Assembly: GCA_032164295.1 (NCBI GenBank)
Contig: JAJHTX010000010.1
Location: forward strand, 1,240,001-1,304,000
Direction: 5' to 3'
Source: Inonotus obliquus
Lineage: Eukaryota; Basidiomycota; Agaricomycetes; Hymenochaetales; Hymenochaetaceae
Length of the DNA: 64,000 bases
The translations under genes and the position numbers were made by a program. Every line of letters starts with the position of its first letter. The stretch's first letter is position 1. This document shows positions 44,581-56,792 of the stretch, piece by piece. The notes beneath the pieces were generated by a model. It had not been told where the DNA came from, did no database searches, and was given only the letters and a program-made list of their open reading frames with translations.

Positions 44581-45239
44581 GACTCCATGAAAGTGAATTG
44601 GGTTTCTCGCGCGTTTTTTTTCTACACCTTGCGGCTTCTGATTGGTAAGCATCAACTCGTTCAGTTGTTCAGTTCCGCGAGTCTACACCACTTTTGTTCG
44701 TAAGCGCATAACGAGCTGAATGCCGCGCCAGAGAATAGACCTCTTTCGCTTCGCAAATCTATCGCGGGGTAAAATAAAACGGTGACCCATCGCATTTCGC
44801 TTACAACTAGATTAGCAACCACCTATTTTCAAACGGTCGTTGATTGCGAAAGATGTCTAATACCTAACAAAAAGCAGGTTTAGTGAGCACGAATACGGTA
44901 GGATTCAACCGGAATGAATGGAAATCGATGTCATATCTTATAACCACATGCATACTAGACTTTTCTGACTACTAAACTGTCTGACATTGATCAGAAGCAG
45001 CCTGAATCACTGATGAGCTTTAGCAATATTTATGAATCTGAGGGGTCGTAGCTGGAGTTAGGAGGACTAAAGGTAGGAGGGAAAGAATACATCCACGAAG
45101 CTTTTGGTTGAGGTGCCAGATACGTTGAGACTATGAGAAATGCCCCATACGATACGTACAAAGGTTGAGACAATTCGGATGCTATGGACAACTCGAATGC
45201 CATTATTCGGAGACCAATTCGTCCGAAGAGGACATGTCT

Positions 45240-45445
45240 GGACATAGCCAGGCCGAATCCAATTCATCCAGTCTAAACGTCCCGCTCCTCCACCTATAGC
45301 AGCAAAGAAATTCGATCTGCATCCCTTCAATGTCCGGGAGATATCCGGCAATTCTGTTTACGAAATACGGTGCCACTAGAGTGCACCCTTTAAAGCGGAT
45401 ACGTCGCTCATGTGGAATGGTGAAAGCATCTGGTGGAAGATCATC
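45240..45445 (-). pseudogene. C-terminal fragment of an F-box gene in unit A
   Basis: Matches the last 65 or so residues of the F-box gene at 49392-51055 (positions 49430-49630): serine-rich end, a segment equivalent to FRLDELDSAW, and MQIEF. Beyond 45445 the match breaks off; a short stretch near 45452-45485 resembles a more upstream part of the same gene, so an internal deletion separates them. It is the truncated end of duplication unit A. Confidence 0.75.
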
Positions 45446-45557
45446 GGGTATGTAGGGTCACCACCGGAATCGCGTCAGGAGCACTACCATTCTGGTCCGC
45501 TTACCAAATCAAACTTTGCAACTTATCCAATACTATACTTTGCTACGTTTGCTTCAT

Positions 45558-48500
45558 GTCTTGCTTACCAATTGTTCATTTGTGCAAACTGCGCATGTAG
45601 TATTCCACAGTATAAGAATGCTTCGTTACATTGTAGAGACAACTACCTCCTCATTCCTTTCACTAACATTCTACATACAGAAAGCGTATACTAACATTCC
45701 AAACCAAATATGAGGTCGCCGAATGGGTTGACTAAAGCACGAAACGGTGTGTTCATATGGCGGAAGTCCATTGTACCTTCCGCCTTTTTATTTATAAATT
45801 ATGGGTTTCGACGAATACTCATGACTTACTAAGAGGCTGCGAATAACGGATGGAATTTGACGTACAGAAAGTTGGATCAAGCTAATGGCGATGAATATTG
45901 GGAAATAACCCGTATGTGTTCTTCATAAGTAATTGATATTCCTTGCATGTGACACTTTGGAAGTGTATGACAACTCAAACTCAGTTCAAATTGTGGCGCA
46001 TTATGACTACAAGATATACTCTTTCACCCGGGCTTGGAATCAGATGAAGTCTGATCACAAAATTGGGACAAATGCTTAATGCGGCTCCAAGTAACAAGCG
46101 TGGTTTCGGGTATCCAGATGGCCCATTCAGAGGTTGAAATGGTGATGCAGTCTTGTAGCTACATGAATCATTATAAAGTAGCTTTGTTACTGCTGTGAAT
46201 TTACCTAATCTGTTATTCTGTAAGGATATGACACCCTATAAACATTGGTAAGTCGAGTCGAGTCAGTAGCGAACAGCTCAATTGTCCAGTGGTGAATCGG
46301 AATTCACAGAAACACAAGTGAACTACCAGAGATTCTGAGACTGATTGAGTTGTTGGTGAAAGAGATCGATGAGTCGTTCCTGGTTGCATTATTAGGGTCA
46401 TTGAAATCAGATCGTGAAGTTTGACTTCAATAATCGTGTGTGTCTTGAATCACTGGATGGAATAATTTGAGAGATGATGCCAGTGCGAGCTTCGCGTCTG
46501 ATATCTCCGAGCTTTTGTGTGTGTATGATACATACGACTTCGTCGTGTTTCGCACATGTGTGTGGAAGGGGGTTTTCCACTTCATTACTTTGCTTCATGT
46601 TTGCCTGCCAATTGTTCATCTGTGCAAAGTTCCCAGAACGAGTTCAGTACATACTGCATAGTATGTACAGTGAGAGAAGGGTGATTCTGCATGACTTATT
46701 CAAAGTTATACGATCGTATATTGTATGGTCACAGAGTAGCGCTGGGAGGGATCATAGGAAGGCTCTTACTGAAACGCTGGCAGAACTCCATCTCAAGTCC
46801 CATCCCAGACTCCCAGAGTGCCAGCCTAAGAATTACAGAAGCAAGGAGGATGAATAAACCAACTTGCGCCTGCCAATGCCTCAAGTCACTCACTACGGTC
46901 CCTGGTACCTCCGCAGCTCAGTCGCGACCCCTCCATATGACCATTGGCACTCGGGATTCAGAATTGTAGACGAAATGATTCACATCGCGATTCTGTCGTG
47001 TGCATTGCGGGTTGAACAATGACCTCAAGTCTTCACCTCTGATCAACTCCTTTGTCGAGGGGTTAGCTGTATTTATACGCTCAAAGTGGTTCATTTCTAA
47101 TCCTCAATCCAAACCATGAACCCAGAACTCCATGTTCGGTGGTTGCGGAGAAATCGCGACATAGTATATGCATGACAAGAGGGTCCTGTGTACAGATTTA
47201 CGTCCACGCATCTGCATACGCATTAGGATCATTCACCGAGCCAGGCCGATTCCATTTCATGAAGTCTATACGTCCCGTTCCTCCACTTCCTGCATTGATA
47301 AAATTCGATCTGCATCCCTTCAGTGTCCATTAGGCATCCGGCAAGCGTGTTCAGGAAATTCGGCTTCACTCTCCAGTACCATTTAAAGCAGATTAGTCGC
47401 CCACTGAAAATGGTGAAAATATCTATTTGATTAGAAGCTCCAGCCTTCGAAGGACAAGGATGCGTAGTTTCTTGACCAGAACCCATGGTGAAACACAAGT
47501 CGAATGTCTAGCCATGCGATCGGTGCGGCCTTGATGAATATCGCATGAGACGAGGCAAGGAGGATATACCATTCGCAGCGAGCCGACCATCCAGGTCACG
47601 TCAAGAAAGACTAGAAAGACTCCTTTCGCGTGGTTGCTGTAAACGGAGAGCGCTTGAAGTGCTTCGGTCGACGATAGCAGTCAAGTAACTCTATCGGCTC
47701 TGTCAAAGATATAGGACCGAACGAACCGAGTCAGGTACTTGGAAAATGACGGATGAGGAGTGTAACTGACCACCACTCCGCAGCGAAGGGAGGTCGCAGG
47801 CTCCGTAAGCGAACTTCCACGACAGGTAAAGAGAGCTAGATACTGGAGGGAGTTCGCAGACGCAAGGAATTCCCTCAAGGAGTCCAGCTCACCATTTCTA
47901 ACGCCCACAAATTTGCACGAAGTCAGATCTCCCCCGGCGGTGGGTCCCAGTAGGAAGTCGGCATCTAGGTATTGTAGCGACGGAGTATGCCGTCTTTCCA
48001 GGCTACGCAAAACAAGGTTGGGGCAGTGCCGCATCACCAGAGTACGAGCACTCTGCATGGCCACGCTGTCCAGGATCAGTTGGGCCTCCTTTCCCTCTAC
48101 GTCAAGGTTTCGAATCTGCAATTCCTCCAGACGCAATGACAGAACATAGGTCCAAAGAGTGTTCATAGAACCGGTCGACAAACTTCTTAGGGTCGAGCGG
48201 GTCGAGCGGGTCGAGCCCTCGTTTTCTGGCCCAAGATTTGTACGCCACACTGCTCTCGAGTTGAGAGTCTCAACTGCATCGCACTCGCGGATGATGACCG
48301 TCAACGAAATGAGACGAAATATTCCCCTCCGCAATCGCGACCATCTCCTCCGGTGTCTGACGAATCTCGGGACGATGACCATCCCACATATTCCGCGTCG
48401 ATATCATTACCGTCCGGAACCGCCTTCATACAAGTGATAATGCCACCTTCATCTCCAGATTTCCCTCGAGATCCCTTTTGTCCAACCAATCGCGTCTTCC

Positions 48501-49620
48501 TACTAAATGGCGTAGTTCCGTGGTAGAAACGGATATATGTGAGAAAGCACCTCATCCGGGATGAGACCTATCCGACGATAATTAATCGCGGTCCAGGAGA
48601 TGTCGTCTTCGAATTGATGCGCACAGTACTCTCAAATGCGCGAAGGCTTTTTCAGCGAGCTCCGCATATCTTCAATGTATTTGATTTGTCAACGTCAAAG
48701 TCGCGCGATTTTCTGCTCGATGCAGTAAGTTAGCGAGTATACCAGAAACGTAGACGTCCGCTTACCACTGCATGATGACTCCATGAAAGTGAATTGGGTT
48801 TCTCGCGCGTAGTCACCTTGCGGCTTCTGATTGGTAAGCATCAACTCGTTCAGTTGTTCAGTTCCGCGAGTCTACACCACTTTTGTTCGTAAGCGCATAA
48901 CGAGCTGAATGCCGCGCCAGAGAATAGACCTCTTTCGCTTCGCAAATCTATCGCGGGGTAAAATAAAACGGTGACCCATCGCATTTCGCTTACAACTAGA
49001 TTAGCAACCACCTATTTTCAAACGGTCGTTGATTGCGAAAGATGTCTAATACCTAACAAAAAGCAGGTTTAGTGAGCACGAATACGGTAGGATTCAACCG
49101 GAATGAATGGAAATCGATGTCATATCTTATAACCACATGCATACTAGACTTTTCTGACTACTAAACTGTCTGACATTGATCAGAAGCAGCCTGAATCACT
49201 GATGAGCTTTAGCAATATTTATGAATCTGAGGGGTCGTAGCTGGAGTTAGGAGGACTAAAGGTAGGAGGGAAAGAATACATCCACGAAGCTTTTGGTTGA
49301 GGTACCAGATACGTTGAGACTATGAGAAATGCCCCATACGATACGTACAAAGGTTGAGACAATTCGGATGCTATGGACAACTCGAATGCCATTATTCGGA
49401 GACCAATTCGTCCGAAGAGGACATGTCTGGACATAGCCAGGCCGAATCCAATTCATCCAGTCTAAACGTCCCGCTCCTCCACCCAAAGCAGCAGCCATCA
49501 AATTCGATCTGCATCCCTTCAATGTCCGGGAGATATCCGGCAATTCTGTTTACGAAATCCGGTGTCACTGGAGTGCACTCTTTAAAGCAGATGCGTCGCT
49601 CATGTGGAATGGTGAAAGCA
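45558..49620. repeat. Segmental duplication, unit B
   Basis: Second unit of the tandem duplication (see unit A). The block 46213-46999 gives the same translated frames as 41954-42740, letter for letter, in every frame I compared. The F-box pseudogene part (47229-48775) differs from F6A by scattered substitutions and several indels. Unit B runs without interruption into the larger F-box gene F7, so unit B probably lies in the ancestral position and unit A is the derived copy; that order is inference. Confidence 0.87.
47229..48775 (-). pseudogene. F-box/LRR-like pseudogene, copy F6B
   Basis: Counterpart of F6A. It keeps a longer open frame (48382-47681) with LRLEELQIRNLDVEGKEAQL, AMQSARTLVMRHCPNLVLRS, RHTPSLQYLDADFLLGPTAG, LDSLREFLASANSLQYLALF and SYTPHPSFSKYLTRF. 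The DLPSLRSL motif is frameshifted and the F-box part is out of frame. The C-terminal piece 47498-47229 ends in RLHEMESAWLGE. About 45 bases holding most of the degraded first exon in F6A (44531-44575) are missing here. Unlike F6A it retains LDSLREFLA, so it is closer to the ancestral state in that place. Confidence 0.85.
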
Positions 49621-51055
49621 TCTCGCGGAAGGTCATCGGAGATGTCTTTACCGAAGCTCACAAATCCAGATGTAAATCGAAGCTCCAGCCTTCGAAGGAC
49701 TGGAATGCGCAGTTTCGCCGTCAAAACGGGCACGAGTAATGGACAACCGACGCGGAATTGGCCCTCAAAAATCTCGCAAGAGGCGAGGTAAGGGAGGGTC
49801 ACCACCCGCAACGAGTTCACCGAAAACGTGTCAGGAGCGATATGACTAGAAAATCCTCCGTTCCTAAAAATGGAGAGTGCTTGAAGCACTTCGGTCGATG
49901 ACAAGAAGTCGAGTAATTCGGTCAACATTGTCAAAGTAATATTATCGTCGGACAACTCGAGTGTAAACCGAGTCAAGCGCCCAGTAAAGGACGGATGAGG
50001 AGCGAAATTGGCCGCCAGGCTCCGCAACGAAGGGAGGTCGCAAGCTTCGTAAAAGCGACCCTGCGTAATGTAAAGATATAGATGCTGGAGAGAGTTCGCC
50101 GATGCTAGAAATACCCTCAAGGAATCCAGCTCAGCACTTTCTATACCGTCTAATATGCACGAAGTCAGACCTCTCCCGGTCGCGGATCCTGGTACGAAGT
50201 CGACCCAAAGGGTTTGTAGCGATGGTGTATGCCGCCTTTCGAGGGAACGGAGAACGGGGTTGTAGCAGCAATCTAGCATCACCAGAGTACGAACACTCTG
50301 CATGGCCACGCTGTCCAGGATCCGTTGACCTTCACTTTCGAGTTCAAATATCCACAGCTCTTCCAGACGCAAAGACAAAATAAAGTCCAAAGGGCGTTTG
50401 TAGAACCGGTCGCCAAATTCCTTGAGGCCTAGCCCTCCGTTTCTGCCCAAGCCTTGTACGGGATCTTGATCTCGTCACTGCCCCGTATGACAGCCTTCAA
50501 GGAACCGAACCGATTTCCCTCTGCAATCGCGACCATCTGCTCCGGTGTCTGATCAATCTCGAGATAATGCTCATCCCACATCTTCCGTGTCGACATCATC
50601 ACCGTCCTGAACCGCCTGCATACCAATGATAATCCCACCTTCTCCTCCAGGCTCCCTGCCGCAAAAGAGAATATCTCGAAAAGCACCTCATCCGGGATGT
50701 GGCTTAGTCCATAATTCATCGCAGTCTGGGAGATGTGGTTATCAAACTGCTCGACTCTCTTAGTAAACCCCTCCATCCTCATATCCATAGTCTCGATGAA
50801 TGCCTGGACCTCACGTAGCGAGTCTGGCAATGATCTCCGCAGCTCCCTCAAGTCAGTGATATACTCGGCAACGTCGTCATCTCGCGTTTTTCTGCTTTCA
50901 CTGAAGTGATATGTTAGTGAGTGCGCCGATGCTATGGTACGGACATTCACTTACTACTCGTTACATGATGTTGTGTATCCATCAAAAAATGTCCACAAAT
51001 CCGCCGCTGCATGCTCGAGATTGCGAAGCACGTCGGAGAGATCACGGTTGGCCAT
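49392..51055 (-). pseudogene. F-box/LRR-like gene with one-base deletion, copy F7
   Basis: A nearly intact long-linker member. Exon 1 starts at 51055 (MANRDLSDVLRNLEHAAADL, WTFFDGYTTSCNE). A GT-AG intron of about 50 bp splits a Tyr codon, followed by ESRKTRDDDVAEYI. The coiled linker (LREVQAFIETMDMRMEGFTK), F-box (LSHIPDEVLFEIFSFAAG, VGLSLVCRRFRTVM) and family block (DQTPEQMVAIAEGNRFGSLK) are intact. Near 50440, where F4 has GCTTGGGCCAGAAAC, F7 has GCTTGGGCAGAAAC, one C short, giving WAETEG and a stop. The downstream frame (50450-49392) is open and complete, ending SSSDELVSE. A sequencing error or very recent mutation is possible; otherwise it would be functional. Confidence 0.82.
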
Positions 51056-51730
51056 AGAGGAAAAGGTCAGAGGAAGGCAGGATAATGATGATGAATGACT
51101 CACGCTGGCTGAAGTTTACTCGTGGGGATGGATTTCCAGATCCATACACTGAGCGGCTTCGTTGAACCTAATTCCGGCTTTCACGCAACATTTGATATGC
51201 CATACCAAAGAATGTGTCCCTGCGCTCCGTAAATATTCTCTCCACCTCCATTATGTCTTCAATTACTTTGTCGTGTCCACCTTGGGCAACCTTGGGCAAG
51301 ACGTATACGGCTTATTGCTCCTCTATCTTACGGCTGAGCTCAATACACAAGTACGTAGCTTCCAGCCTAATCCTGATAAGTAAGATAAAGAGAAATACAG
51401 GACTTGGCAACCTCGACATATCTCTCGCAAATGCATTCAGTGGAAATAAGCAGGAACCATGCTCCAAGCCAATTCCGCTACCGCTATCTGAACGGCCAAC
51501 ATGTTTTTCTGTTGCCCGATGATAAGCGGGAGCCATATATCAATCAAAGATAAGGAAAAGAAATGCTGCTGGTGCCATTGCCGTATAAAGACCGCATTTC
51601 ATCTGGTCCCATATGGCTCCCTTCGGTGCTTTCTGCGTCCATCATCTCGAGCTCCAACTTTGTCGTGTGCCGTCTTCGAACGTGTTGACTCAAACTTTGG
51701 AGCTGTCCCATTGTATCAAACAGGATCAAA
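51056..51730. other. Divergent promoter region, F7 / permease
   Basis: No coding evidence. It lies upstream of both the F-box gene (minus) and the permease (plus). Confidence 0.5.
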
Positions 51731-53926
51731 ATGTCGCGTACGAAGGAGAGGCTTTCTACTTTAGCCAATAAGTTGGAGACAGATAACGAGCCTGGTCTAT
51801 CGGCTTCCCAGCTGATGCTCGTTAATCATGACTTGAAGCCAGGTACGTTTCATTTCAACGTTGTCAAGATTCTCTGTTGCTCGCGAACTATGATCATGGA
51901 CCTTGCTTACTTATTGTGATAATGCAGTTGAGCCGGAGCGCCGCCAGTGGGGTGCATGGAATTTTGTCGGGTTTTGGATCGCTGATTCGTTCAATATCGT
52001 GAGTATTACCATTATTTCATCTCGGTGTTCCTGATGGGCGAATGTACAACAGAACACATGGATGATATCTTCTTCTATGATTGACGGGGGGCTATCTTGG
52101 TGGCAATCGTGGATATGGCATGTCACTTCTTTGTCTTTACACCCTCGTCAATTTTTAATGATCTAGTCTCTTCAGCGTTTGGCTTGGATATTTCATCGCC
52201 GGATCCTTTATCGTTACGACTGGTCGCATTGGTGCAGTGTATCACATTGGGTTTCCCGTACTTTCTCGATCCTCTTTCGGAATTTGGGGATCCTTATGGC
52301 CCGTTTTCAATCGCGCAGCGATGGCTTGTATTTGGTATGGTGTACAATCTTGGCTTGGAGGTGAGTTCGATATATCTATACTCGTACACCATCATCGACT
52401 GTGCTAATCTTTGTGTAAATAGGCAACTGTGTTTATCTGATGATTCGGAGCATCTGGCCCAGCTTCGAGAATTTGCCAAATAGCATACCTGAGTCTTCCG
52501 GAACGAACACGCGAGACTTTCTTAGCTTCTTCCTCTTCTGGTTCTTGAGTTTACCGGCTATCTGGGTACATCATAGTCTATTTCGTCCGTAGATCGAGAG
52601 AGGCTCTAATTTCTGCTATTTGTGTATAGTTCCCCGTACACAAGATTAGGCATCTCTTTACGGTAAAAGCGTACGTCGTACCTGTTGCTGGTATTGCCTA
52701 CATGGTGCGTTAGATCGATTGTCTATGACCGTATTTCTCACGCATCCCTAGATATGGGTTATCGTGAGAGCCAACGGCATTGGGCCTATCGTCCGCCAAC
52801 CAAATAGAATTCACGGGAGCGAATTAGGATGGGCTATGATAAAGGGAACAATGTCCTCCATCGCGAACTTCGCGACACTGATCGTGTACGTTTATACCAT
52901 TATTCAGTGAATCTTTCTGATCCCGACTTTGTTAACCCAGCAACGACCCAGACTTTACGCGTTTCGCAAGAAAACCTCGAGATGCACTCTGGTCCCAACT
53001 CATCACAATCCCACTCGGATTCGCATTAACTTCGTTCGTGGGTATCATCGTCTCCTCATCCTCCACAATTATCTACAACGAGACTATCTGGTCCCCACTC
53101 GACCTCCTTGGTCGTTTCCTCGATAACGGTAACTCCGGTACACGCGCAGGCGTCTTCTTTATAGCCTTCGCTTTCGCATTAGCGCAACTGGGTACGAACA
53201 TCGCTGCCAACAGCGTTTCAGCCGGCACGGACATGACAGCTCTCCTTCCTCGCTACATCAACATCCGACGCGGAGGATTCGTTTGCGCCGCGATCGGTTT
53301 AGCGATGTGTCCATGGAATCTTCTCAAATCCTCTAATCAATTTACCACATATCTCTCTGCTTATTCGGTTTTCCTCTCTTCCATCGCTGGTGTACTCATT
53401 TGCGATTATTACTCGGTTCGTAAAGGGTATCTTAAAGTTGAGGAACTGTATACTGCTCGGAAGAAAGGGCCTTATTTCTATGCCTTTGGTTTTAATATGA
53501 GGGCGTATATTGCGTATGTTGCCGGGATTCTGATTAATGTTGTCGGGTTTGCGGGTGCGGTGGGACGAGATGTACCCATTGGAGCGGAGTATATTTACAA
53601 GTACGTCTTCCTTCCTCCACTTTCCTTACCTCAAGGTCTAACCGCTTTCACGCGATAGCGTAAACTTTTTCGCAGGTTTCATCGTCTCCTATGCCTGCTA
53701 CTACCTTCTCTGCCACTTCTATCCCGTCCCAGAGACAAGTACCGTCTGGAAGGAAGTCGGCGATCGTGTCGTTGATCTCCATCTAGCCGACCGCGTTCAT
53801 GATTATGATCCTGATCGCGACGAGGTATCTGATAAGCTTGATGAAGAGACGGGTTCGTTGAAGAGTATGGGTACGCGCGCTAAACGCGTTTCGGAGCACG
53901 GGTCGATGGTAAAAGAGGCAAGATAG
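51731..53926 (+). CDS. NCS1 nucleobase/allantoin permease (Fur4/Dal4/Fui1-like)
   Basis: A plasma-membrane symporter of the nucleobase:cation symporter-1 family, importing uracil, uridine or allantoin-type compounds. It starts [20 protein letters not shown]. Then, after short introns, come the family blocks [20 protein letters not shown] (TM1) and [53 protein letters not shown] with [63 protein letters not shown] and [17 protein letters not shown]. About twelve hydrophobic segments are present. The intron between SWWQSWI and CVWLGY needs a GC donor (GCATGT near 52118) to keep frame. All other introns are GT-AG. The tail is charged and cytosolic. Sequence alone does not fix the substrate. Confidence 0.92.
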
Positions 53927-55319
53927 ATCGGGAGAAGTATTTGATCTTGTGAAATAAAAATCTGACTGAAAAATTTGTCGCGATTATTAGAATGAGAATT
54001 ACGACTCTGCTTACGTATATTTGAAGCCTATGCATGCGGATGGATGAATGATGCAATGGAAGCACTATGGCTGTATGTAATTGCACGCACAGGAAAGCCC
54101 GAGCACAGTAAACGATCTACTTTGTAGACCGCAACTAAACTGCAACAGAGAGATCCGGATCCATCTCGTGTCATCCTTATTAGTGGAGACTATCACATCA
54201 TCATTATCAATTCTTTGTCGTTGACTCCTGTCTATGACTAGAGTGCCTTTATAACAGTCACCCTAGTCACGAGCATCGATGACCGATTCGGTGTTTGCTT
54301 TCAAGAAACTTCGGTGAGTTTGGGATGGAATGATTGCACAACGCAGCACGAACAAGGAGAAGAGGGGGTGACGCAACTGCGACTTTTCTCCTAGCTACCG
54401 CTCGTCCGTAGTTGGGATGAACCTGGGTGACCCGCTAGGAGAAGAGTAGATGATCCGCGTCACAACAGATCGGATTGCTCCTGCTCCTAGTCCTAGACCA
54501 GCACGTTTCCAGCAAGCTCAGTCTGTTAAGGCAAGGCAAGATCAGCAGTTAGGAGAACTCGTAAGTTATATCGGTCATATGGAGAAGCTCAGTCAGCATG
54601 CACAGCACGTGACGTGAAATGTTCCTGAAGCTCCGATTTCTCCTTGAGTCCTTCAACTGAATCTTCCAAATCGCAGAACAGTCACTTGAAATTGGGTTCT
54701 TCTTCTTCACTCAGACCCAATAACCCGTGCCGGAATCAGCGGAAGCTGAACCTGAGTCAATTGCTTTCTCCCTGGCCTACTATTTATTGCCCTCCTGCTC
54801 AAAGACCGGTGTTTCAAACCCGATGATGAATACATTTGCACTAAACCTAAGTACGAAATGATGACACGATCAGGACGAGTTTAGTATCGCTGTGTCATTC
54901 CGAAATACAGGGGGACAACATGGATCCGACGATGATTTGCTGAACCGGAAGCCGAGGTTGCCCGATGGACGATGGTGTAATCGATGGGCCGAAAAGCCTC
55001 TGGAATGGAAAACTGAGAGTGCTTAGTCTTACAAACCATCGACTTCGCCTTCCAGCTCTCACCTTCCCCTCATCCTCATCTTACGCCAGCAAGGCTTCTT
55101 ATTACTCTACCAGACATCTAGGACCTCTGAATAGCAGGCGTTCACTCAATTGCCCGTCGTCATTCGCACTTTGAATTTCAGCTCTTGTTCCGACCGAGGT
55201 GGGTCTTGGTTTCAGTCACTCCCACTGCACCAGTCACCGGTCACCAGTTCTGACGCGTGCACTCGAAACGGTCGATAGATTCCTAGTCACAGAGTTATAC
55301 AAGAGCGTAGCACCCAACG
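53927..55319. other. Intergenic region before the dioxygenase
   Basis: No supported gene. Small open frames (54644-54826, 54965-55174) are short and Ser/Pro-rich without domain. The right end should hold the promoter of the dioxygenase gene. A CACGTGACGT stretch near 54606-54615 is a candidate E-box/CRE-like site; inference only. Confidence 0.5.
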
Positions 55320-56792
55320 ATGTCATCAAGGACCCCCTCACCACCTATTCACTTCTTGTCTCTGCCCCGTCCGGACGCTTTAACCGGACCGCCGCAGGGT
55401 GTGCCTGACACCACGACCGTCGCAGCGCACGATTTCGACGTCCATGCTCGGACGGGCTTTATGCCCCCGCAGCAGCCAGTCACGCGTCTCCCAGAGCAGT
55501 GGGAGATTTGGGAGAAAACTTTGGATGAGGCGATTGGGAGACATCTGAAACTTGGTTCTGCAACGGACTTGACTCCTGAGGACGAAGTGGTTAGTGAGGA
55601 TTGGAGAAAGAGTGTAAGGGAGGTGAGTGTTTGGCGTATATGTTGTCCAATTTGGTAGTTGATCGCTCGCTAGCTCTCTGTTCTTCCTACATCGAAATTG
55701 AAGACGTCGGAAGTCCTTCTACGTCGCGCGCACATCGTATTAGCATGGGTCATGCATTTCTATATCAATACACTCCCCCCTTCTTCACCCATTATCATAC
55801 CCCGGTCAATCTCGATACCACTTCTTGAGGTATCCAACCACCTCGCTCTCCCACCGATTCTGACATACTCCGATGACTCCCTGTACAACTGGAAGTACCG
55901 CGAAGACATTGTGCCGGAGGGTCAAGAACCCTTGCCTACAGTCAACAACATCACCATTCAAACAACTTTCACATGCACTCGTTCTGAGGAGCACTTTTAC
56001 CTCGTTCCTATGCTCATCGAATTACGCGGTGCGACTGCATTGTCGCTCATGTCACGGATAATGGATGAAGCATTTGTGCATGACGCCATTGCTTTGCGAC
56101 GTATTTCGCAATACTTGGTACATCTGGCGCGTGTCATTAACGACATGAAGGATATTCTAATGACAATGCGAGACGGCTGTGATCCTGATGTGTTCTATCA
56201 TGAAATTAGGCCGTGGTTCAAGGGACAGGATAGCATGCACGGAGGACGGAAATGGATATTCGAAGGAGTAGGAGAAGAGGGCCACGAACATTTGAAACAT
56301 CCAACAGACGACGAGCTTCATGGTCCGAGCGCCGGACAGAGTGCACTGATCCACGCCGTTGACATATTTCTTGGGGTCGAAAGCGCTAGAGAGAAGGGAA
56401 GGAACAATAGCAACTTCCTGGCCAAGATGCAGTGCTATATGCCTCGACATCACCGTGCTTTCCTTCGTCACCTTACTGCCAATCCTCGTCCATTACGTGC
56501 TCTCGTGGACGCTGAAACGACGGACAATCGGAACCCAGAGTTGTTGTCAGCATACAATGTCGCAGTGACAGCCTTGCGCACGTTTAGAGATCACCACTTG
56601 CGTATCGTTGCTATGTATATCGTCGGACCTTCCAGGCGCACCGAGATAGGTTTACGACCTATGTCTAATGAGACCCTTTCAGTAGAAGAAGCTGAAAACT
56701 CAGAAGAGAAGGGGACCGGCGGAACAAATGCGATGACCTTCCTGAAAGGCATCAGGGATAAGACCGCCAACACGATATTGAAGAAGAATTGA
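55320..56792 (+). CDS. Indoleamine 2,3-dioxygenase
   Basis: A haem enzyme that opens the indole ring of tryptophan to N-formylkynurenine, the first step of the kynurenine route to NAD. Two exons: 55320-55622 and 55674-56792, phase-0 intron, 473 residues. The first exon is MSSRTPSPPIHFLSLPRPDA through RKSVRE. The second begins LSVLPTSKLKTSEVLLRRAH, then PRSISIPLLEVSNHLALPP and TYSDDSLYNWKY, followed by FYLVPMLIELRGATAL and RISQYLVHLARVINDMKDIL. Further on come FYHEIRPWFKG, GPSAGQSALIHAVDIFLGV, MPRHHRAFLRHL and FRDHHLRIVAMYIVGP. The His in DHHLRIV is the proximal haem ligand by homology. The C-terminus (about 50 residues after the last conserved block) is Glu/Lys-rich. Complete, no lesion. Confidence 0.94.

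Larger units (their letters stand above)
41265..45445. repeat. Segmental duplication, unit A (about 4.2 kb)
   Basis: Unit A corresponds in order to unit B at 45558-49620, direct orientation. Both start with GTCTTGCTTACCAATTGTTC and run through a small relic, an invariant block (41960-42740 here, 46219-46999 in B), an F-box pseudogene and a near-identical spacer (44620-45290 here, 48810-49480 in B). They end in the C-terminal part of an F-box gene. The offset falls from about 4,293 to 4,259 to 4,189 bases, showing indels. In unit A the terminal F-box part is cut short near 45445 by a deletion. Confidence 0.88.
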
